This document shows, piece after piece, positions 1 to 8,321 of a stretch of DNA of 64,000 nucleotides (positions within the stretch are counted from its first letter, which is position 1; the number at the start of each line of letters is the position of its first letter). The stretch comes from Mucilaginibacter sp. UR6-1. Lineage in GTDB: Bacteria > Bacteroidota > Bacteroidia > Sphingobacteriales > Sphingobacteriaceae. The stretch lies in assembly GCF_020880975.1 (NCBI RefSeq), contig NZ_JAJIWP010000001.1, positions 186,001 to 250,000 on the forward strand, in the 5' to 3' direction. The position numbers and the translations under genes were made by a program. The notes beneath the pieces are model-generated. The model had not been told where the DNA came from. It ran no database searches and saw only the letters and a program-made list of their open reading frames with translations.

Positions 1-27
1 AACAACTGGTGGTGGCTTAACGAGTAA
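1..27 (+). CDS. trp leader peptide, 3' part (5' end outside window)
   Basis: Reading from base 1 gives Asn-Asn-Trp-Trp-Trp-Leu-Asn-Glu-stop. Three consecutive TGG codons (7-15) and a stop at 25-27 lie just ahead of a terminator hairpin and of trpD, which is what a ribosome-mediated trp attenuator needs. The start codon is beyond the left edge, so peptide length and translation are not seen. A competing reading frame (from base 2, ending at 58) also exists and could be the tail of an upstream protein. The call rests on the Trp run and the RNA folding described in the next entry. Confidence 0.5.
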   Translation, partial: NNWWWLNE

Positions 28-96
28 TCGTAAGGCAATTCCGTTTTTGTTTTTTTAATAATATTCAGGAGGGTTGCCACAAGGCAACCCTTTTTT
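7..96 (+). promoter_or_regulatory. trp attenuator with alternative hairpins
   Basis: Three pairings can be drawn by hand. (1) CTTAACGA 16-23 pairs with TCGTAAG 28-34, one bulge, loop 24-27. (2) GGCAATTC 34-41 pairs with GGGTTGCC 71-78 over 8 bp with two G-U pairs: the antiterminator. (3) GGGTTGCC 71-78 pairs with GGCAACCC 83-90, followed by TTTTTT 91-96: the terminator. A ribosome stalled on the Trp codons would cover segment 1 and favour the antiterminator; one at the stop codon would cover segments 1 and 2 and favour termination. This is the logic of classical trp attenuation; here it is inferred from sequence only. Confidence 0.62.
71..96 (+). terminator. intrinsic terminator of the trp attenuator
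   Basis: An 8-bp perfect GC-rich stem (71-78 with 83-90), a 4-nt ACAA loop and six T residues, ending 8 bases before the trpD start. Confidence 0.8.
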
Positions 97-104
97 GTTG
101 GCAC

Positions 105-1094
105 ATGAAACAGATACTAAATCATTTATTTGAGCATAAAACCTTTAGCCGCGAGCAGTCAAAACAAATACTGACTGATATTGCGCAGGGTAAATACAAT
201 ACATCGCAAATGGCCGCTTTCATGACGGCTTATTGCATGCGCAGCATCACCGTGAGCGAGTTAGAGGGCTTTCGCGATGCCATGCTGGAGCTTTGCCTGC
301 CGGTAAACATTGAGCACGATACGCTGATTGATTTATGTGGTACCGGCGGTGATGGTAAGGACACCTTCAATATCTCCACGCTGGCCTCATTTGTTGTAGC
401 AGGAGCGGGGTACAAGGTAGCCAAGCACGGTAACTATGGCGTTTCATCAGGCTGTGGCTCATCAAATGTAATGGAATACCTGGGCTACCGGTTCACCAGT
501 GATATGGATACCCTGAAACGTAATGTTGATGAGGCCAATATCTGCTTTTTGCATGCCCCGCTGTTTCACCCGGCCATGAAAACCGTTGCGCCTATCCGCC
601 GCGAACTGGGGGTGAAAACATTTTTTAATATGCTGGGTCCGCTGGTTAACCCGGCGAAGCCGAAAAATCAGTTAGTAGGTGTTTTTAACCTTGAACTGGC
701 AAGGGTGTATGCTTATTTGTACCAGCAATCAAAAGCTAAATACACTATTGTAAACGCTTTGGATGGTTATGACGAGGTATCGTTAACCGGCGACTTCAAA
801 ACCTTTTCGGCCGATGGTGAAAAGATAAATGATATTGAAAGCCTCGGCTTTGAACGTTTGGATGCGGCTGAAATAGCGGGAGGCCATACTGTTGCCGACT
901 CGGCAGCTATATTTACCGGTGTACTTACCGGTGAAGGTACAACAGCTCAAAACAATGTGGTTTTATGCAATGCCGCACTGGCCATCCGTACCATCCACCC
1001 TGAAAAGAGCTTCGCCGACTGTTACTACGAAGCTGAAGAAGCATTGCATAGCAAACGCGCGCTTAATAGTTTTAAACGCTTAATTGAAAACTAA
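105..1094 (+). CDS. trpD: anthranilate phosphoribosyltransferase
   Basis: Transfers the phosphoribosyl group of PRPP to anthranilate, the second step of tryptophan synthesis in the cytoplasm. The 329-aa length is normal. The glycine-rich PRPP-binding signature LCGTGGDGKDTFN is at residues 77-89 and KHGNYGVSS at 107-115, which is the family KHGN motif. It is the first gene of a tight trpD-trpF-trpB-trpA run and begins directly behind the attenuator hairpin. trpC, usually between trpD and trpF, is absent here, and trpE and trpG would have to lie to the left or elsewhere. Confidence 0.97.
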   Translation: MKQILNHLFEHKTFSREQSKQILTDIAQGKYNTSQMAAFMTAYCMRSITVSELEGFRDAMLELCLPVNIEHDTLIDLCGTGGDGKDTFNISTLASFVVAGAGYKVAKHGNYGVSSGCGSSNVMEYLGYRFTSDMDTLKRNVDEANICFLHAPLFHPAMKTVAPIRRELGVKTFFNMLGPLVNPAKPKNQLVGVFNLELARVYAYLYQQSKAKYTIVNALDGYDEVSLTGDFKTFSADGEKINDIESLGFERLDAAEIAGGHTVADSAAIFTGVLTGEGTTAQNNVVLCNAALAIRTIHPEKSFADCYYEAEEALHSKRALNSFKRLIEN

Positions 1095-1096
1095 AG

Positions 1097-1717
1097 GTGA
1101 AAATTAAGGTTTGCGGTTTAAAGATTCCGGATAATATAAGTGAAGTTGCAGTATTGCAGCCCGATTATATGGGGTTTATATGTTACGACAGATCGCCAAG
1201 GTATATTGATGAACTTGAGGCGGATGATTTGAATGATGTTCCCGTAAATATTATCAGAACAGGAGTTTTTGTTAATGAAGATGCCGATCAGATCAATGGG
1301 CTGATCGAAAAATATAACTTTAAAGCTATCCAGCTACATGGCAGCGAAACACCTGAGTTTTGTGCGCAGTTTAAAGGCAGGGTGCAGGTAATAAAGGCTT
1401 TTGGTATAGATGTTCATTTTGATTTTGACACGCTTAAACCTTACGAAAATGTGTTGGACATATTTTTGTTCGATACCAAAACCGCGGCACATGGGGGCTC
1501 AGGCAAAACGTTTGACTGGCAGGTGTTAAAGAATTATACACTCCATGTACCATTCTTCCTTTCAGGTGGCATTGGTTTAGAGAACCTGGAAGAAGTGAAA
1601 AAGATCGATCACCCGCAGTTAGCCGGGCTTGATCTGAACAGTCGCTTTGAGCTATCGCCCGGAAATAAAGATATAAATAAGCTGAAACAGGCTTTTGAAA
1701 TAATTAAGCAACTATAA
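1097..1717 (+). CDS. trpF: phosphoribosylanthranilate isomerase
   Basis: Catalyses the Amadori rearrangement of phosphoribosylanthranilate to CdRP. The 206-aa TIM barrel shows KVCGL at residues 4-8 (catalytic Cys), FDTK and [10 protein letters not shown] (catalytic Asp and phosphate loop), LSGGIG, and a final GLDLNSRFE with a phosphate-binding end. It starts with GTG two bases after the trpD stop, and its TAA stop overlaps the trpB ATG by one base, so translation is very likely coupled along the operon. Confidence 0.95.
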   Translation: MKIKVCGLKIPDNISEVAVLQPDYMGFICYDRSPRYIDELEADDLNDVPVNIIRTGVFVNEDADQINGLIEKYNFKAIQLHGSETPEFCAQFKGRVQVIKAFGIDVHFDFDTLKPYENVLDIFLFDTKTAAHGGSGKTFDWQVLKNYTLHVPFFLSGGIGLENLEEVKKIDHPQLAGLDLNSRFELSPGNKDINKLKQAFEIIKQL

Positions 1718-2904
1718 TGCACATGAAATACGGAGTTGATGAACATGGTTATTACGGCGATTTTGGCGGAGCCTACATTCCCGAAATGCTGTACCCCAAT
1801 ATTGAGGCCTTGCGCGCACAGTACCTCAAAGTACTGGATGATGATGATTTTAAAGCTGAGTACGATCAGTTATTGAAAGATTATGTTGGCCGCCCTTCGC
1901 CATTGTACCATGCCAAACGTTATTCAGAAAAATATGGCGCTAATATTTTTTTCAAGCGCGAGGATCTGAACCACACCGGCTCGCACAAAATAAACAATGC
2001 CATCGGGCAGATACTGCTTGCTGAGCGTCTTGGCAAAAAACGCATCATTGCTGAAACAGGTGCCGGGCAGCATGGTGTGGCAACGGCTACCGTTTGCGCA
2101 TTAAAAGGCCTGGAGTGCGTGGTATACATGGGCGAGATAGACATGGAACGCCAGGCACCGAACGTTGCCCGTATGAAGATGTTGGGTGCAAAGGTAGTGC
2201 CTGCCACATCAGGCAGTAAAACATTAAAAGATGCCACCAATGAAGCCCTGCGCGACTGGATAGGTAATCCGGAAGATACACACTACATCATCGGCTCGGC
2301 AGTAGGGCCGTACCCTTACCCGGAAATGGTGGCCAAGTTTCAGTCCATCATTTCATTCGAAGCTAAAAAACAATTGCTGGAGCAAACCGGCAGTGAGTTG
2401 CCGCAATATGTACTGGCTTGTGTTGGCGGTGGAAGTAATGCCATCGGTATGTTCTATAACTTCCTTGATGATGAAACGGTAAAACTAATAGCCGTTGAGG
2501 CTGCGGGAAAAGGTGTTGAAACCGGGCATTCGGCTGCTACTACATCGTTAGGTAAAGAGGGGGTATTGCATGGTACCCGTACCATTTTAATGCAAACTGA
2601 CGACGGGCAGGTGGTTGAACCATACTCTATCTCTGCCGGACTGGATTATCCGGGCATTGGCCCGCAACACGCGCATCTGTTCAAAGTAAATCGCGCTGAA
2701 TATGTAAGCGCTACGGATGATGAGGCATTGAATGCCGGTTTATTAGCTTGCCAGTTAGAAGGCATCATCCCGGCAATTGAAAGCGCTCACGCGTTGGCTC
2801 ACCTCGAAAAAATGACATTCAACCCCGGCGATAATGTAGTGATCTGCCTGTCAGGCCGTGGTGATAAGGATCTGGATACGTACATAAAACACTTTGGATA
2901 TTAA
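1717..2904 (+). CDS. trpB: tryptophan synthase beta subunit
   Basis: Condenses indole and serine to tryptophan with PLP, in complex with TrpA. The 395-aa length matches TrpB1. The PLP lysine is K91 in [10 protein letters not shown], the phosphate-binding loop is VGGGSNAIG near 236-244, and the C-terminal LSGRGDKD is typical. The ATG at 1717 overlaps the trpF stop; an alternative ATG at 1723 would drop two residues. Confidence 0.98.
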   Translation: MHMKYGVDEHGYYGDFGGAYIPEMLYPNIEALRAQYLKVLDDDDFKAEYDQLLKDYVGRPSPLYHAKRYSEKYGANIFFKREDLNHTGSHKINNAIGQILLAERLGKKRIIAETGAGQHGVATATVCALKGLECVVYMGEIDMERQAPNVARMKMLGAKVVPATSGSKTLKDATNEALRDWIGNPEDTHYIIGSAVGPYPYPEMVAKFQSIISFEAKKQLLEQTGSELPQYVLACVGGGSNAIGMFYNFLDDETVKLIAVEAAGKGVETGHSAATTSLGKEGVLHGTRTILMQTDDGQVVEPYSISAGLDYPGIGPQHAHLFKVNRAEYVSATDDEALNAGLLACQLEGIIPAIESAHALAHLEKMTFNPGDNVVICLSGRGDKDLDTYIKHFGY

Positions 2905-2917
2905 TTGATCAGCATAT

Positions 2918-2981
2918 AGTTAATGGTTCACAGATCATAGCCAAAAACGGCCATGAACCATGAACTATCAACCATGAACTA
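2918..2981. repeat. intergenic inverted and direct repeat
   Basis: In the trpB-trpA gap AGTTAATGGTTCA (2918-2930) and TGAACCATGAACT (2954-2966) are complementary at 12 of 13 positions. AACCATGAACTA occurs twice as an exact 12-mer (2956-2967 and 2970-2981). The pattern looks like a dispersed intergenic element, but only a genome-wide count could show that. Confidence 0.5.
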
Positions 2982-2987
2982 CACATA

Positions 2988-3764
2988 ATGAACCGTTTAC
3001 AAACTCTTTTCGCGAATAAAAAAAACAACCTGTTATCTATCTATTTTACGGCGGGTTATCCTGAACTGAACACCACACTTGATATTGCCGTGGCGCTGGA
3101 ACAGTCCGGGGCCGACTTTCTGGAAATAGGCTTCCCGTACTCTGATCCGGTGGCTGATGGACCTACTATTCAGCAAAGTTCAGAAAAAGCACTGGAGAAC
3201 GGCATGACGCTGAATGTGTTGTTTGAACAGTTAAAGCAGTTGCGCGAACGTGTAACTATCCCGGTTTTACTGATGGGTTATATCAACCCGATTGTGCAGT
3301 ACGGCATCGAACGTTTTTGCAAAAAAGCCGCCGAAGTAGGGGTGGACGGAGTGATCGTACCTGACCTGCCTATTTACGAATACGAAAAACTATATGCCGA
3401 TACCTTTAAGCAGAATAACCTAAGCAATATATTCCTGGTAACACCCAACACCAGCGAGGAGCGTATCCGCAAAATTGACAGGTTGAGCAACAGTTTTATT
3501 TACCTGCTGTCATCATCATCAATTACCGGTAGTACGTTAAATGTGTCAACTTCTATTGAGGATTATTACAAGCGTATCAAGGCTATGGAGCTGGATAACC
3601 CGACCATTATAGGCTTTGGTATATCAAATAATGCGTCTTACAACAAAGCTTGTGAGTACGCCAATGGCGCTATTGTAGGCAGCGCGTTTGTTAAGCATCT
3701 GGCTACGGATAATCACCTGCAAACCATCCCCGATTTCATAAATAATATTCGACCAAAATTATAG
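2988..3764 (+). CDS. trpA: tryptophan synthase alpha subunit
   Basis: Cleaves indole-3-glycerol phosphate to indole and glyceraldehyde-3-phosphate and channels indole to TrpB. It is a 258-aa TIM barrel with ADFLEIGFPYSDPVADGP (catalytic Glu near residue 47 and Asp), GVDGVIVPDLP, and a C-terminal GFGISN / GAIVGSAFVK phosphate site. It is separated from trpB by 83 bp holding a repeat, the only sizeable gap in the operon. Its stop overlaps the end of the convergent YrdC-family gene by six bases. Confidence 0.97.
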   Translation: MNRLQTLFANKKNNLLSIYFTAGYPELNTTLDIAVALEQSGADFLEIGFPYSDPVADGPTIQQSSEKALENGMTLNVLFEQLKQLRERVTIPVLLMGYINPIVQYGIERFCKKAAEVGVDGVIVPDLPIYEYEKLYADTFKQNNLSNIFLVTPNTSEERIRKIDRLSNSFIYLLSSSSITGSTLNVSTSIEDYYKRIKAMELDNPTIIGFGISNNASYNKACEYANGAIVGSAFVKHLATDNHLQTIPDFINNIRPKL

Positions 3765-4379
3765 ATAAAGCTCAAGATCACCTTTACCCTCGCGGATCAC
3801 TTCAAAGTCGCCCGAGGTACAGTCTATAACGGTAGAGGCAAGGTTACCGCCGTATCCGCCATCGATCACCAGGTCAACAAGGTCCTCATATTTTTCGTGG
3901 ATCAGTTCCGGGTCGGTAGAGTATTCCATGATCTCGTCCTCATCCTTAATTGAGGTTGATAGGATTGGGTTCCCCAACATACGGACTATTTCGCGGGCTA
4001 TGCTGTTATCAGGCACACGTATACCCACTGTTTTCTTGTTAGAGCTTAGCAGTTTAGGCACCGCGTGGCTGGCATTAAAAATAAAGGTGAATGGCCCCGG
4101 CAGCGCCTTTTTTAACACCCTGAAGGTGGTGTTATCAATTGGCTTTATATAATCGGATATATGGCTCAGATCATAGCAGATGAATGAGAAGTTAGCCTTT
4201 TCGGGCTTGATGTTACGCAGGCGGGCAATACGCTCAATAGCCTTATGGTTGGTAATATCGCAACCCAAACCGTAAACGGTATCAGTAGGGTAGATGATGA
4301 TGCCCCCCTTACGCAGCACCTGTACCACCTGTTCAATGGCCTTTTCGTTCGGGTTTTCGGGATATATTTTGATTAGCAT
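3759..4379 (-). CDS. YrdC/Sua5/YciO-family protein (L-threonylcarbamoyladenylate synthase type)
   Basis: This family binds RNA and ATP and includes the enzymes making threonylcarbamoyl-AMP for tRNA t6A37. The 206-aa protein is a single YrdC domain: KGGIIIYPTDTVYGLGCD at residues 24-41, RLRNIKPEK, LPGPFTFIF, GIRVPDN and STSIKD in family order. There is no Sua5 C-terminal domain. The sequence leans to the YciO branch, whose physiological role is less certain, so no symbol is given. Confidence 0.88.
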   Translation of the reverse strand: MLIKIYPENPNEKAIEQVVQVLRKGGIIIYPTDTVYGLGCDITNHKAIERIARLRNIKPEKANFSFICYDLSHISDYIKPIDNTTFRVLKKALPGPFTFIFNASHAVPKLLSSNKKTVGIRVPDNSIAREIVRMLGNPILSTSIKDEDEIMEYSTDPELIHEKYEDLVDLVIDGGYGGNLASTVIDCTSGDFEVIREGKGDLELYL

Positions 4380-4420
4380 GTAAGTAAAGCAAATATATGG
4401 CTAAAAAGGTTTTAAAAAGC

Positions 4421-4446
4421 AAAAAGCCACCTGCAAAGCAGGTGGC
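4421..4446 (-). terminator. terminator of the YceI gene
   Basis: GCCACCTGC 4426-4434 and GCAGGTGGC 4438-4446 form a perfect 9-bp stem with an AAA loop. On the minus strand it is followed by a run of T (AAAAA at 4421-4425 on the plus strand). Confidence 0.85.
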
Positions 4447-4469
4447 TCCAATATATTAGTGCCGAAAAT

Positions 4470-5003
4470 TTATTTCTGTTTTGCGAACTGTACGTTGGCG
4501 ATCAGTTTAATGTCTTCGCCAACAACAATTGAGCCTGCTTCGGTTACGCCATCCCAGGTTAAGCCAAACTCTTTACGGTTAATTTTGCCGGTTACTTCAA
4601 AGCCTGCTTTGGTATTGCCATAAAAGTCATCAGCCGAACCACCGAATTCAACATTCAGCGTTACCGGTTTGGTAATACCTTTAACGGTCAGGTCGCCTTC
4701 GGCCACATACTCGTCATCACCCTTAGCGGTTAAGCTGGTTGATTTAAAAGTGATCTTAGGATATTGTTCAGCGTCAAAAAAATCAGCGCCTTTAAGGTGA
4801 CCATCACGTTGCTCCTGGTTAGTGTCAATTGAGTTAACATCTAATGAAAATTCAACAGTACCGTTAGCAATGTCATCGCCCTCGGTTGTTAATGTACCTT
4901 CAAAGTTTTTGAATGAACCTGTTACAGTTGAAATTACAAGGTGTTTAACTTTAAACTGTACTTCTGAGTGGGTAGGATCTAATGTCCAAATTGTAGTTGC
5001 CAT
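4470..5003 (-). CDS. YceI-family lipocalin-like protein
   Basis: YceI proteins are 8-stranded barrels that bind isoprenoid or polyprenyl chains; many are stress-induced. The start is taken as the ATG at 5003 (MATTIWTLDPTHSEVQFK), giving 177 aa and the classical N-terminus; a reading from 5060 would add 19 unsupported residues. Visible family motifs are HSEVQFKVKHL, GTVEFSLDVNSIDT, RDGHLKGADFFDAEQYP and GLTWDG. It has no signal peptide, unlike E. coli YceI, so it is probably cytoplasmic. Two palindromes upstream suggest repressor control. Confidence 0.92.
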   Translation of the reverse strand: MATTIWTLDPTHSEVQFKVKHLVISTVTGSFKNFEGTLTTEGDDIANGTVEFSLDVNSIDTNQEQRDGHLKGADFFDAEQYPKITFKSTSLTAKGDDEYVAEGDLTVKGITKPVTLNVEFGGSADDFYGNTKAGFEVTGKINRKEFGLTWDGVTEAGSIVVGEDIKLIANVQFAKQK

Positions 5004-5049
5004 GATTGTATGTGATTTATTTTTTTTATTTACTTGTTGATTAACAGAA

Positions 5050-5057
5050 CAAATATA
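5050..5057 (-). promoter_or_regulatory. putative -7 box of the YceI promoter
   Basis: Read on the minus strand this is TATATTTG, an exact match to the Bacteroidota TAnnTTTG element, 46 bases before the ATG. No convincing -33 TTTG was found; the palindrome at 5065-5076 lies where the spacer would be. Confidence 0.5.
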
Positions 5058-5064
5058 CAAATAG

Positions 5065-5127
5065 ATGTTTAAACATGTAATTTATATTTACCTTCTGACA
5101 CTTTGCAGACAATGTATGTTTAAACGT
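5065..5127. promoter_or_regulatory. pair of palindromic operators upstream of YceI
   Basis: ATGTTTAAACAT at 5065-5076 is a perfect 12-bp palindrome, and ATGTTTAAACGT at 5116-5127 matches it at 11 of 12 positions. The centres are 51 bp apart, near five helical turns. The first abuts the -7 box, a repressor-like position. The regulator is not identifiable here. Confidence 0.55.
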
Positions 5128-5162
5128 GCAATCACTCAACTTGTTTTAAAATTTTTGATAAC

Positions 5163-5186
5163 AAAAAAGGGGACAATCGTCCCCTT
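5163..5186 (-). terminator. terminator of sucC
   Basis: GGGGAC 5169-5174 pairs with GTCCCC 5179-5184 around an AATC loop, with an A-run on the plus strand (5163-5168) giving the U-tract on the minus-strand transcript. Confidence 0.8.
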
Positions 5187-5210
5187 AAATATTTGTTGTT
5201 TAACGAGTTG

Positions 5211-6404
5211 TTAATTTGCTAAAACTTCTTTAACACGTTCAGCAGCTTCTTTCAGCAAAATGGCTGAGAATACTTTGAGGCCTGAGTTATCGATCAGTTC
5301 TTTCGCTTCGGCAGCGTTGGTGCCTTGCAAACGAACAATGATCGGCACCGGGATGTTACCTATCTCATTATAAGCATCAATTACACCTTGTGCCACACGG
5401 TCGCAACGTACAATACCACCAAAAATGTTGATCAGGATAGCCCTGACATTAGGATCTTGTAGTATGATGTTAAAACCGGCCTTAACGGTTTGCGCGTTAG
5501 CGGTACCACCTACATCCAAAAAGTTGGCAGGCTCGCCACCGGCAATTTTGATGATATCCATAGTAGCCATAGCTAAACCGGCACCATTAACCATACAGCC
5601 TACGTTACCATCAAGCTTAACATAGTTAAGGTTTGATTTACTGGCTTCAACCTCGGTTGGATCTTCTTCGGTTACATCGCGCAGGGCGGCATAATCCGGG
5701 TGGCGGTACAGCGCGTTATCGTCAAGGTTTACCTTAGCGTCAACAGCTAATATTTTATTGTCAGATGTTTTTAAAACCGGGTTGATCTCAAACATTGACG
5801 AATCAGTAGCGATATATGCTTTGTATAAAGCGGTGATGAATTTGGTCATGTCCTTAAAGGCATCGCCTGAAAGGCCCAGGTTAAAGGCAATTTTACGTGC
5901 CTGAAAACCCTGTAAACCAACTTTAGGATCAATCTCTTCTTTAAATATTTTTTCAGGCGTGTGCTCAGCAACCTCTTCAATGTCCATACCACCTTCGGTT
6001 GAGTACATGATGATGTTGCGGCCTTTAGCGCGGTCAAGCAAAACACTTACATAAAACTCTTTAGTTTCGCTTTCGCCGGGATAATAAACGTCCTGGGCTA
6101 CTAATACCTTGTTAACCTTTTTACCTTCCGGACCGGTTTGCGGGGTAACCAACTGCATACCAATGATAGCGCCGGCTTTTTCCTTAACCTCGTCAAGATT
6201 TTTTGCCAGTTTTACACCACCGCCTTTACCGCGGCCGCCTGCATGAATTTGTGCTTTTACCACAACCCAGTCTGAGTTGTACTCATCTTTAAGCTTTTGT
6301 GCCGCCTCAACAGCCTGATCTGCAGTGTCGGCAACAATGCCTTCCTGAACTCTTACACCAAAGCTTTTTAAGATGGCTTTACCCTGATATTCGTGAATGT
6401 TCAT
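5211..6404 (-). CDS. sucC: succinyl-CoA synthetase beta subunit (ADP-forming type)
   Basis: TCA-cycle enzyme making ATP or GTP from succinyl-CoA together with the alpha subunit SucD. The 397-aa protein shows the ATP-grasp N-terminal half (MNIHEYQGKAILKSFGV; AQIHAGGRGKGGGVKLAK near 51-68) and the CoA-ligase half (NFLDVGGTANAQTVKAGF, ILINIFGGIVRCD, VRLQGTNAAEA). sucD is not adjacent, so the subunits are encoded apart, as often in this phylum. Confidence 0.97.
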   Translation of the reverse strand: MNIHEYQGKAILKSFGVRVQEGIVADTADQAVEAAQKLKDEYNSDWVVVKAQIHAGGRGKGGGVKLAKNLDEVKEKAGAIIGMQLVTPQTGPEGKKVNKVLVAQDVYYPGESETKEFYVSVLLDRAKGRNIIMYSTEGGMDIEEVAEHTPEKIFKEEIDPKVGLQGFQARKIAFNLGLSGDAFKDMTKFITALYKAYIATDSSMFEINPVLKTSDNKILAVDAKVNLDDNALYRHPDYAALRDVTEEDPTEVEASKSNLNYVKLDGNVGCMVNGAGLAMATMDIIKIAGGEPANFLDVGGTANAQTVKAGFNIILQDPNVRAILINIFGGIVRCDRVAQGVIDAYNEIGNIPVPIIVRLQGTNAAEAKELIDNSGLKVFSAILLKEAAERVKEVLAN

Positions 6405-6444
6405 GTTCTAAATCGTATTTGCGGTAAATCTACACTTTTTTGCT

Positions 6445-7611
6445 TTAAATGGTAGTTTGATGGTCTATTAAGTTGTTTTTGTGTAATTGTGGTGATAAAA
6501 CATCTATTTCATAAGGCAGGTTGCGTTTTTTAGAGTGAAGCACATCTATAAGTATGGTAATACAAATGAGTGTCCATAAGCACAGCATGCCGTACAGTTG
6601 AATATTAATATTATAAGGCAATAAAACAATACCAACCTTTTCAAAAGTTAAGATGCTTACCACACGCACACCTACAGCATATATTATAGCTATGATAATT
6701 GCTATGCGCATCCAACTTAACGCAATTGTTTTTTTGATAAAGTTGTATAACAAACTGTAGTCAATAAAGGCCATGTATACAATTCCGTTTACTATAAAAT
6801 TTATATTGAAGAATAGTAAATTGATCAGATGAAAACCGGCTGCCATAAGCAACCACGTTTGCCAGGCTTTACGAGAGTATAAAAGTGCTGCAAAGGGCAT
6901 TAGTTCAAACAGCACTCCTGTAAAGTCCATTATTTTAAAAAGCCAGAACGGTGCCGTTTTAAGTAACGGAGCCAGTATTGGCTGACGCTGATAATTGTAC
7001 AAGGAGTTATAAAACCAACGTGCTGACCCATTAGAGCTGAGGTCAAAATTAATCCAGTTTATAGCTTTTTCAAAACCTGCTGTAAAGTATCCAAAGCAAA
7101 TTAAAACGGCGAGTAGTGAAAGGCATTTAGTCGTCGAGTCAAACTTTGCCGGTCTGTCTGGCCACAGTGCAAGCTTTAGGCCCCAGCCTGAGAAGGACAT
7201 ACACGCCAGCATTGCCGGTAGCAATATCTCATGATCTATTTTACCAAACGAATACTGATAATTTAATACTCCTACCTTTGTTATGATAAATACAAACACC
7301 GCAATGCGCGGCTTAATTCCAAGAGTAATGGCTACAATACTCGCAATCAATGTAAAATCAGCAATAAATAGTATCACCTCGCCGGGAAAGTTATCAGCAA
7401 ATAAGTTGATAATGCTTAATACGGGTGGTATGAAAAATGCTTTAGGCAGATCTGCCATCCAGGCATAGTTAGGCGTAACAATAAATAACAGAAAAACGCC
7501 TGTTAATATCCTGAAAACTGATAATGAATAAATATTTGCGTTAGTTGAATTAACCGCCGCACTCCAAAATTTTGTATTAATATTATTAATCCAAAGCATA
7601 ATATTTCTCAT
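6445..7611 (-). CDS. HTTM-domain (vitamin K-dependent gamma-carboxylase-like) membrane protein
   Basis: A 388-aa polytopic protein with many hydrophobic segments. The N-terminal SVFRILTGVFLLF, a loop with ADLPKAFF, GIKPRIAVFVFI and NYQYSFGKIDHEILLPAMLA resemble the HTTM family, related to the transmembrane part of gamma-glutamyl carboxylase. The bacterial role is unknown. Its start overlaps the end of the upstream 172-aa gene by 26 bases (14 if Met5 at 7599 is used), so the two are probably translated as a pair. No catalytic residues could be assigned. Confidence 0.7.
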   Translation of the reverse strand: MRNIMLWINNINTKFWSAAVNSTNANIYSLSVFRILTGVFLLFIVTPNYAWMADLPKAFFIPPVLSIINLFADNFPGEVILFIADFTLIASIVAITLGIKPRIAVFVFIITKVGVLNYQYSFGKIDHEILLPAMLACMSFSGWGLKLALWPDRPAKFDSTTKCLSLLAVLICFGYFTAGFEKAINWINFDLSSNGSARWFYNSLYNYQRQPILAPLLKTAPFWLFKIMDFTGVLFELMPFAALLYSRKAWQTWLLMAAGFHLINLLFFNINFIVNGIVYMAFIDYSLLYNFIKKTIALSWMRIAIIIAIIYAVGVRVVSILTFEKVGIVLLPYNINIQLYGMLCLWTLICITILIDVLHSKKRNLPYEIDVLSPQLHKNNLIDHQTTI

Positions 7612-8104
7612 TCTTAAGTTCCCTTTCTAAAATTTCTCCGTTAATTGTTGATATGGTATGCGAATAGGTGGCTACCTTTATTTGAGAGGTTTGGTAGTTG
7701 TTTTTCTCAAGCCGTTCTTGTATCCACGTTCGTAATTCAGTTAAGTCCTGGGGTGTAGATTCATCATTTTGAGATCTGAACAGGTAGTTAACCACAGGGT
7801 ACTTGCCATTAAAAAGCTTAGGCTTAGCTTTTTTAAATCCCATATCCTTATATATTAAATTGGTTAAATAAGGGGCAGGTGCGGGGTACATAAAATTTCT
7901 GGGCTCAACAAGCCGCCATTGTCCGTGTTTATTTTGGGCAAATAATTGTTTAATCTCAACCTTGATTTTTCCTTGAATGGATTTAACGGTTTGTGGCCCG
8001 GATGGAAAAAGTATAGCCGGGTAAGGCTCATACCTCATTAGCCTTAATAAAAAAGGAACTAACAGGCAGATAAATAAAATTGTAGTGAATTTTACCGAAT
8101 ACAT
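7586..8104 (-). CDS. membrane-anchored partner of the HTTM protein, function unknown
   Basis: 172 aa with one N-terminal hydrophobic segment (residues 5-22, TTILFICLLVPFLLRL) and a mainly polar remainder, so probably a single-pass protein facing the periplasm. I do not recognise a domain. Its 3' end overlaps the HTTM gene, which suggests they work together; small soluble or anchored partners next to HTTM genes fit this arrangement, but the function is an open question. Confidence 0.6.
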   Translation of the reverse strand: MYSVKFTTILFICLLVPFLLRLMRYEPYPAILFPSGPQTVKSIQGKIKVEIKQLFAQNKHGQWRLVEPRNFMYPAPAPYLTNLIYKDMGFKKAKPKLFNGKYPVVNYLFRSQNDESTPQDLTELRTWIQERLEKNNYQTSQIKVATYSHTISTINGEILERELKNEKYYALD

Positions 8105-8308
8105 GTTGTTGGTTTAGGTTAAAAACTGTGAATTAGTATGCGCTATTTACAGTTAACAGTCGGTTCAGTTAATGTTGTTTATTTATTGGTTATATTAAAG
8201 TTATATAATATAAACTATAAATCAATGGTTAAATATTTTTGTTTTTTTAGATTACATCTGAAAGGGTGTTCATTTTGGCTTTTTCCTGATTTAAATCATT
8301 ATAACAAT

Positions 8309-8316
8309 TACCTTTG
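8309..8316 (+). promoter_or_regulatory. -7 box just before the LolD-like gene
   Basis: TACCTTTG fits TAnnTTTG exactly and ends only 5 bases before the ATG at 8322, so a normal start site would make the mRNA leaderless or nearly so. A -33 element is not clear. Confidence 0.45.
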
Positions 8317-8321
8317 CCCAT

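Noticed and set aside
2..58. Alternative upstream coding frame ending at 58
   Set aside because: It is open, but its hydrophobic end has no family feature, whereas the other frame carries the Trp codons expected from the attenuator folding. Not fully excluded.
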